Positions 41,167 through 44,332 of a DNA stretch of 44,332 nt are shown here, piece after piece. Position 1 is the first letter of the stretch. Each line of letters begins with the position of its first letter. Made by a program: the position numbers and the translations under genes. Origin of the DNA: Nevskia soli DSM 19509 (lineage in GTDB: Bacteria > Pseudomonadota > Gammaproteobacteria > Nevskiales > Nevskiaceae). The stretch lies in assembly GCF_000711955.1 (NCBI RefSeq), contig NZ_JONR01000043.1:1-44332 (forward strand), written 5' to 3'. Below the pieces are notes generated by a model that worked only from the letters and a program-made list of their open reading frames with translations, was not told the DNA's origin and ran no database searches.

Positions 41167-42066
41167 ATGACCGCACAGACCACCGTCGCCGCGCCCTCGG
41201 GCCTGCGCCACCGGCTCAACGAGTACTACGAGCTGTGCAAGCCGCGCGTGGTGATGCTCATCGTCTTCACCGCCATCATCGGCATGTTCCTCGCCGTGCC
41301 CGGCCTGCCGCCGCTGGACAAGCTGCTGTGGGGCACCATCGGCATCACCCTCCAGGCCGCCGCCGCCGCCGCCGTCAACCAGCTCATCGACCGCAACATC
41401 GACGCGCGCATGGCCCGCACCTGCGGCCGCCCGCTGGTCACCGGCACGCTGTCCGTCACCGAGTCCATCGTCTTCACCGCCATCATCGGCACCGCCGGCT
41501 TCGCCGTGCTGTGGTTCCTGGTCAACCCGCTCACCGCCTGGCTGACCCTCGCCACCCTCATCGGCTACGCCGGCGTCTACACCCTCTACCTCAAGCGCGC
41601 CACGCCGCAGAACATCGTCATCGGCGGCGCCGCCGGCGCCGCACCGCCGGTGCTGGGCTGGGCCGCCATCAGCGGCACCATCCATCCGCACGCCCTGCTG
41701 CTGTTCCTCATCATCTTCACCTGGACCCCGCCGCACTTCTGGGCCCTGGCCATCGAGCGCCACAAGGAATACGCCGACGTCGACGTACCCATGCTGCCCG
41801 TCACCCACGGCCTTGAGTACACCCGCCTGCAGGTTTTGCTCTACACCATCCTGCTGCTGGTGGTCAGCGTGCTGCCCTTCGTCTTCGGCATGAGCGGCGT
41901 CATCTACCTCGTCGGCGCATTGCTGCTCGGCTTCGTCTTCCTCTACTACGCCATCCAGCTCAAGTGGGCGCCGCGCCCTGGCCTGGCGATGAAGACCTTC
42001 GGCTATTCCATCGTCTACCTGATGGGAATTTTCACCCTGCTGTTCGCCGACCACTACATCCGTTGA
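41167..42066 (+). CDS. ctaB: Protohaem IX farnesyltransferase (haem O synthase)
   Basis: A 299-residue UbiA-superfamily membrane enzyme. ELCKPRVVMLIVFTAIIG is the N-terminal family motif; Asp-rich motifs are NQLIDRNIDARMARTCGRPL and ERHKEYADVDVPMLPV, and IFTWTPPHFWALAI is typical of CtaB/CyoE. It farnesylates haem B to haem O for CtaA. The start is MTAQTTVAAP at 41167; an upstream in-frame ATG would overlap ctaA. In Pseudomonas a SCO gene often follows; here none does. Confidence 0.95.
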   Translation: MTAQTTVAAPSGLRHRLNEYYELCKPRVVMLIVFTAIIGMFLAVPGLPPLDKLLWGTIGITLQAAAAAAVNQLIDRNIDARMARTCGRPLVTGTLSVTESIVFTAIIGTAGFAVLWFLVNPLTAWLTLATLIGYAGVYTLYLKRATPQNIVIGGAAGAAPPVLGWAAISGTIHPHALLLFLIIFTWTPPHFWALAIERHKEYADVDVPMLPVTHGLEYTRLQVLLYTILLLVVSVLPFVFGMSGVIYLVGALLLGFVFLYYAIQLKWAPRPGLAMKTFGYSIVYLMGIFTLLFADHYIR

Positions 42067-42081
42067 TTGCCTGATTGTTTG

Positions 42082-42126
42082 CCTCTCCCTCCGGGAGAGG
42101 TCGGCGCGCCAGCGCCGGGTGAGGGA
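42082..42126. repeat. CCCTCTCCC-type dispersed element
   Basis: CCTCTCCC (42082-42089), TCC, GGGAGAGG (42093-42100), then TCGGCGCGCCAGCGCCGGGTGAGGG. It lies between ctaB and the DUF4337 gene. Confidence 0.7.
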
Positions 42127-42186
42127 CAAGACATCGGCGAAGCACGTACTTCGCCATTGCAGACCGCAAATGAAAGCGAGCGAACC

Positions 42187-42759
42187 ATGAGCGAAGAATA
42201 CGAAGTGCCGGCCGCACACGAGCACCACATCGAGCACGAGGCGCAGCATGGCGTGGCCCTGAGCCAGCAGGTCGCCATCTTCACCGCCATCCTCGCCACC
42301 CTGGGCGCCGTCGTCAGCTACCTTGGAGGCCACACCCAGAACAACGCGCTGATCTACAAGAACGAAGCCGTGCTCAGCCGCACCATGGCCTCCGACCAGT
42401 GGGCCTACTACCAGGCCAAGGGCATCAAGCAGGAAATCGCCGAATCCGAAGCGCAGTCCACCACCGACCCCGCGCGCATCGCCGCGCTCAAGGCCGACAT
42501 CAAGCGCTACGGCGAGGAAAAGGAGCAGAGCAAGCAGCAGGCGGAGAAGTTCGAGAAAGCCTCGGAAGAAGCCAACCAGCAATCCGAGCACGCCCTGCAT
42601 CCGCACGAAAAGCTGGCCATGGCGATGACCCTGATCCAGATCGCCATCTCCGCCGCATCGATCACCGCCCTGACCCGCAAACGCTGGCTCTTCGGCCTGG
42701 CCCTGGTCTCCGCCGCCGGCGGCATCCTGATGTGGATCCTGGCCTTCGTGCTGGTCTAG
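42187..42759 (+). CDS. DUF4337 domain-containing membrane protein
   Basis: A 190-residue protein. An acidic, His-rich N-terminus (EYEVPAAHEHHIEHE) is followed by a helix at about 26-46, a Glu/Lys/Gln-rich helical segment (about 70-145), likely coiled coil, and two C-terminal helices. DUF4337 members have no established function. The start MSEEYEV at 42187 comes after the dispersed repeat; a frame open further upstream runs through the repeat and is unlikely to be translated. It is separated from ctaB by 120 bp and need not belong to the oxidase locus. Confidence 0.82.
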   Translation: MSEEYEVPAAHEHHIEHEAQHGVALSQQVAIFTAILATLGAVVSYLGGHTQNNALIYKNEAVLSRTMASDQWAYYQAKGIKQEIAESEAQSTTDPARIAALKADIKRYGEEKEQSKQQAEKFEKASEEANQQSEHALHPHEKLAMAMTLIQIAISAASITALTRKRWLFGLALVSAAGGILMWILAFVLV

Positions 42760-42808
42760 CAATCGGCTTGGTCGCGCACTCCTGACGAATCCCCTCCCAG
42801 TCGTTACT

Positions 42809-42850
42809 CCCTCTCCCCACGTACGTAGGGAGAGGGCAGGGGTGAGGGGC
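42809..42850. repeat. CCCTCTCCC-type dispersed element
   Basis: CCCTCTCCC (42809-42817), a 10-bp centre including the palindrome ACGTACGT, GGGAGAGGG (42828-42836), then CAGGGGTGAGGGGC. Located 50 bp after the DUF4337 stop. Confidence 0.75.
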
Positions 42851-42896
42851 GCGCATTCAAAAAAGCACCGTAGTTCCCCCTAAAAGACCAACCTCC

Positions 42897-43097
42897 TCAG
42901 TTGCTCGGACTGGCCCCATCCACCGGCGCACAATTCGTCCGCCCGGACATCACGCAATCCTGAAGCTGCGAAGTCTTGTGCAGCACCCGCACCAGGAACA
43001 GCCCGCCAAACACCAGCAGCAGGACAATGATCAATCCCACCTTCGCGCCCTGGCGCGTATCGGATACCCGGGATTCCTTCGGCGTCGGTTCGGTCAT
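42897..43097 (-). CDS. Small single-helix membrane protein, unknown
   Basis: A 66-residue protein starting MTEPTPKESRVSDTRQGAKV, with one hydrophobic helix (VGLIIVLLLVFGGLFLVRVL) and a C-terminal tail holding two Cys (QDCVMSGRTNCAPVDG). I do not recognise the family; the paired Cys outside a bitopic helix suggest a periplasmic disulfide (inference). No strong SD. The frame is open 93 bp further upstream but that part overlaps a dispersed hairpin. Confidence 0.6.
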   Translation of the reverse strand: MTEPTPKESRVSDTRQGAKVGLIIVLLLVFGGLFLVRVLHKTSQLQDCVMSGRTNCAPVDGASPSN

Positions 43098-43148
43098 CGG
43101 CAAGTGAAGATCTGTTAAGCCCGGCTCAGGGGAGAGCAACGATAGTAG

Positions 43149-43175
43149 GGCGGAATAAGCGTAGCGCATTCCGCC
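43149..43175. repeat. Dispersed hairpin with AAGCGTAGCGC loop
   Basis: GGCGGAAT (43149-43156) and ATTCCGCC (43168-43175) flank AAGCGTAGCGC. It is the type commonly seen as GTAGGGCGGAATAAGCGTAG in gammaproteobacterial spacers and relates to the elements at 22049 and 38129. Confidence 0.65.
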
Positions 43176-43261
43176 ATTCGCCAAGCCCACAAGGGTAATA
43201 ACGTAAATCGTGCCCTCACCCCCACCTCGTCATTCCGCCGCGGGCGGAACGCGGTGCATCT

Positions 43262-43675
43262 TCAACTCTCCGCCGGCACCGAATGATGCTCATGCGTAAT
43301 GATCCACCGCCCCTCGATCTTGCGCAGCCCCATCATCAACCGAAAATCCAGTGGCTTCTGCTTACCGTCAGGCCCAGGCTCCGCACAACGCATCGTCGCA
43401 ACAACAAAAGCGACATCCGCACTGGCAGTGATGCTCATCTCGGTGATATCGAACGGAACCGGATCACTCGACCAGGAAAAGAACAAATCCCAAGACTTTC
43501 TGTAGGCCTCGATTCCTCTGATTTGAAACGGCGGCGGCACATCGAACATCGCGATGTCGGAAGCATGGTTCCGGAGAATGCCTTCGAAGTCTCTGCGGCG
43601 TACGGCGGCGGTCCACGACTCGACTACTTGGCGAATTGCCGCCTCGTCTTCGGAACCACTTGGCTTCTTGTCCAT
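43262..43675 (-). CDS. SnoaL/SgcJ-type nuclear transport factor 2-fold protein
   Basis: A 137-residue protein of the NTF2-like superfamily: an N-terminal helix region with AAIRQVVESWTAAVRRRDFEGILRNHASDIAMFDVPPPFQ, then beta strands including DVAFVVATMRC and GRWIITHEHHSVP. Such YybH/SgcJ/EcaC-like proteins bind small molecules or act in stress; no substrate can be named. The start at ATG 43675 has an excellent SD (GGAGGAA, 7 nt). No operon partner. Confidence 0.82.
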   Translation of the reverse strand: MDKKPSGSEDEAAIRQVVESWTAAVRRRDFEGILRNHASDIAMFDVPPPFQIRGIEAYRKSWDLFFSWSSDPVPFDITEMSITASADVAFVVATMRCAEPGPDGKQKPLDFRLMMGLRKIEGRWIITHEHHSVPAES

Positions 43676-44332
43676 CCAGAATTCCTCCGAGCGCGTAAGG
43701 CATGGGGCGAAAGAATCGCAACGCATTCCTTCATTCACCAAGCCCGCTCAGTCTCACCTCTCGCACCTTGTCATTCCGGCGAAAGCCGGAATCCAGGGGC
43801 TAGCGCATGGTCAGCCGCTGGCCGGCACCATGCGCAGAAACCCCTGTTTTTGCCATGCGTGCCATGCGTGCCAAGGTTTTTTGTTGGCACGCATGCGGTG
43901 AGCGATGTTCCTTTCCCCAGGAAAACGCCCGCGAAAGTCGAGGCTGCAACCGTACGTTGAGGTCAGCAAAACTGGATCCCCGCCTGCGCGGGGATGACGA
44001 AAAGGGATAGGGAGCGCTCAAGAGCAACGTTTCGGCTTTTGATGTTGCGGTTGCCGTGGCTTTTGACGTTCCCCCCGTTGTCTGCGCCGAGCATCGGAGT
44101 CCGCGGCGACGTAGGCTCGCGCCTGTTTGGCGCGAGGCGAGGCAGGATGCCGAAGCGTTTTTGTACAGGCCAGGGATGGCCTGTACAAAAACCCCGCCGC
44201 GGGCGAGAAGCGCAGGGGACCCATCAATCACCGATAGGTGATTGATGGGCGCAGGCTCCGGGGCGGCGCTTCTTTGGTTACTTTCTTGTCGCTGGAGACA
44301 AGAAAGTGACCCGCCTTCAAGGCGGAACCGCA
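43676..44332. repeat. Gene-free repeat field to the right edge
   Basis: No convincing gene; short open frames here are built from repeats. Hairpins: ATTCCGGC-GAAA-GCCGGAAT (43773-43792); a 12-bp stem CATGCGTGCCAA with 9-nt loop (43863-43895) preceded by a tandem 9-mer GCCATGCGT; ATCCCCGC-CTGC-GCGGGGAT (43976-43995); then a run of five close hairpins described separately. Confidence 0.65.
44116..44325. repeat. Array of five consecutive perfect hairpins
   Basis: CTCGCGCC/GGCGCGAG (44116-44136, 5-nt loop); TTTTTGTACAGGCCA-GGGA-TGGCCTGTACAAAAA (44158-44191), terminator-like in both directions; CCCATCAATCAC-N6-GTGATTGATGGG (44220-44249); ACTTTCTTGTC-N6-GACAAGAAAGT (44280-44307); CCGCCTT-C-AAGGCGG (44311-44325). 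The last matches the core of 27735-27757. The CTTCTTTGGTTACTTTCTTG portion resembles repeats seen in Xanthomonadaceae spacers. It may continue beyond the window. Confidence 0.7.

Noticed and set aside
42067..42186. 40-residue N-terminal extension of the DUF4337 protein
   Set aside because: It is encoded by a dispersed repeat and the conserved protein begins at MSEEYEV.
43800..44231. 143-codon minus-strand frame in the right-edge repeat field
   Set aside because: It reads through several hairpins, has Arg/Ser/Ala-rich repeat-derived sequence and no domain or RBS. Similar predicted proteins in other genomes are usually repeat artefacts.

Overview
The window is GC-rich bacterial chromosome (dense, high G+C codon third positions, only short AT-rich promoter patches). 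Gene content and order point to a gammaproteobacterium near the Pseudomonas/Xanthomonadales/Nevskiales groups: a gmk-rpoZ-spoT-ridA-recG run, a comF/bioBFD region, and an aa3/caa3 oxidase cluster ordered coxB-coxA-small protein-ctaG-coxC-DUF2909-SURF1-ctaA-ctaB as in Pseudomonas. The taxon is an inference from layout and repeat types; no rRNA or tRNA gene was seen.

Layout. 1-210 is the 5' end of an IS110-family transposase leaving the left edge. 377-8969 is a sugar-acid catabolic locus: a long minus-strand operon (L-rhamnonate dehydratase, FAH-family hydrolase, SDR, lactonase, FucP-like permease, acyl-CoA synthetase) divergent from an IclR regulator that is followed by a second SDR. Together these fit the non-phosphorylative (LRA-type) L-rhamnose route to pyruvate and L-lactate. 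8956-16905 is a minus-strand operon encoding outer-membrane channel, periplasmic adaptor, RND pump, OmpR-type regulator and sensor kinase. 17121-19382 is a MetNIQ-type ABC importer whose ATPase lacks the usual C-terminal regulatory domain. 19555-21141 is opgD.

21291-27409 holds housekeeping genes gmk, rpoZ, spoT, ridA and recG. 27874-32592 holds ubiA, comF and bioB-bioF-bioD. 32694-42066 is the cytochrome c oxidase locus: a caa3-type enzyme with cytochrome c fused to subunit II, its copper and haem A assembly factors, and a 42-residue membrane protein between coxA and ctaG. 42187-43675 has three poorly characterised genes, and 43676 to the right edge is a repeat field without a convincing gene.

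The least ordinary material is non-coding. The spacers carry many dispersed palindromes of at least six types. One heptad-based palindrome occurs twice and supplies the C-terminal tail of BioF exactly where bioH and bioC might be expected. A 16-bp exact duplication brackets a palindrome-bearing insert between coxB and coxA. The rhmD/iclR spacer holds overlapping divergent promoters with paired operator-like repeats, spoT sits behind a terminator and three stacked palindromes, and the transposase leader can hide its own ribosome binding site. I did not find a clear, wholly new multi-gene system.
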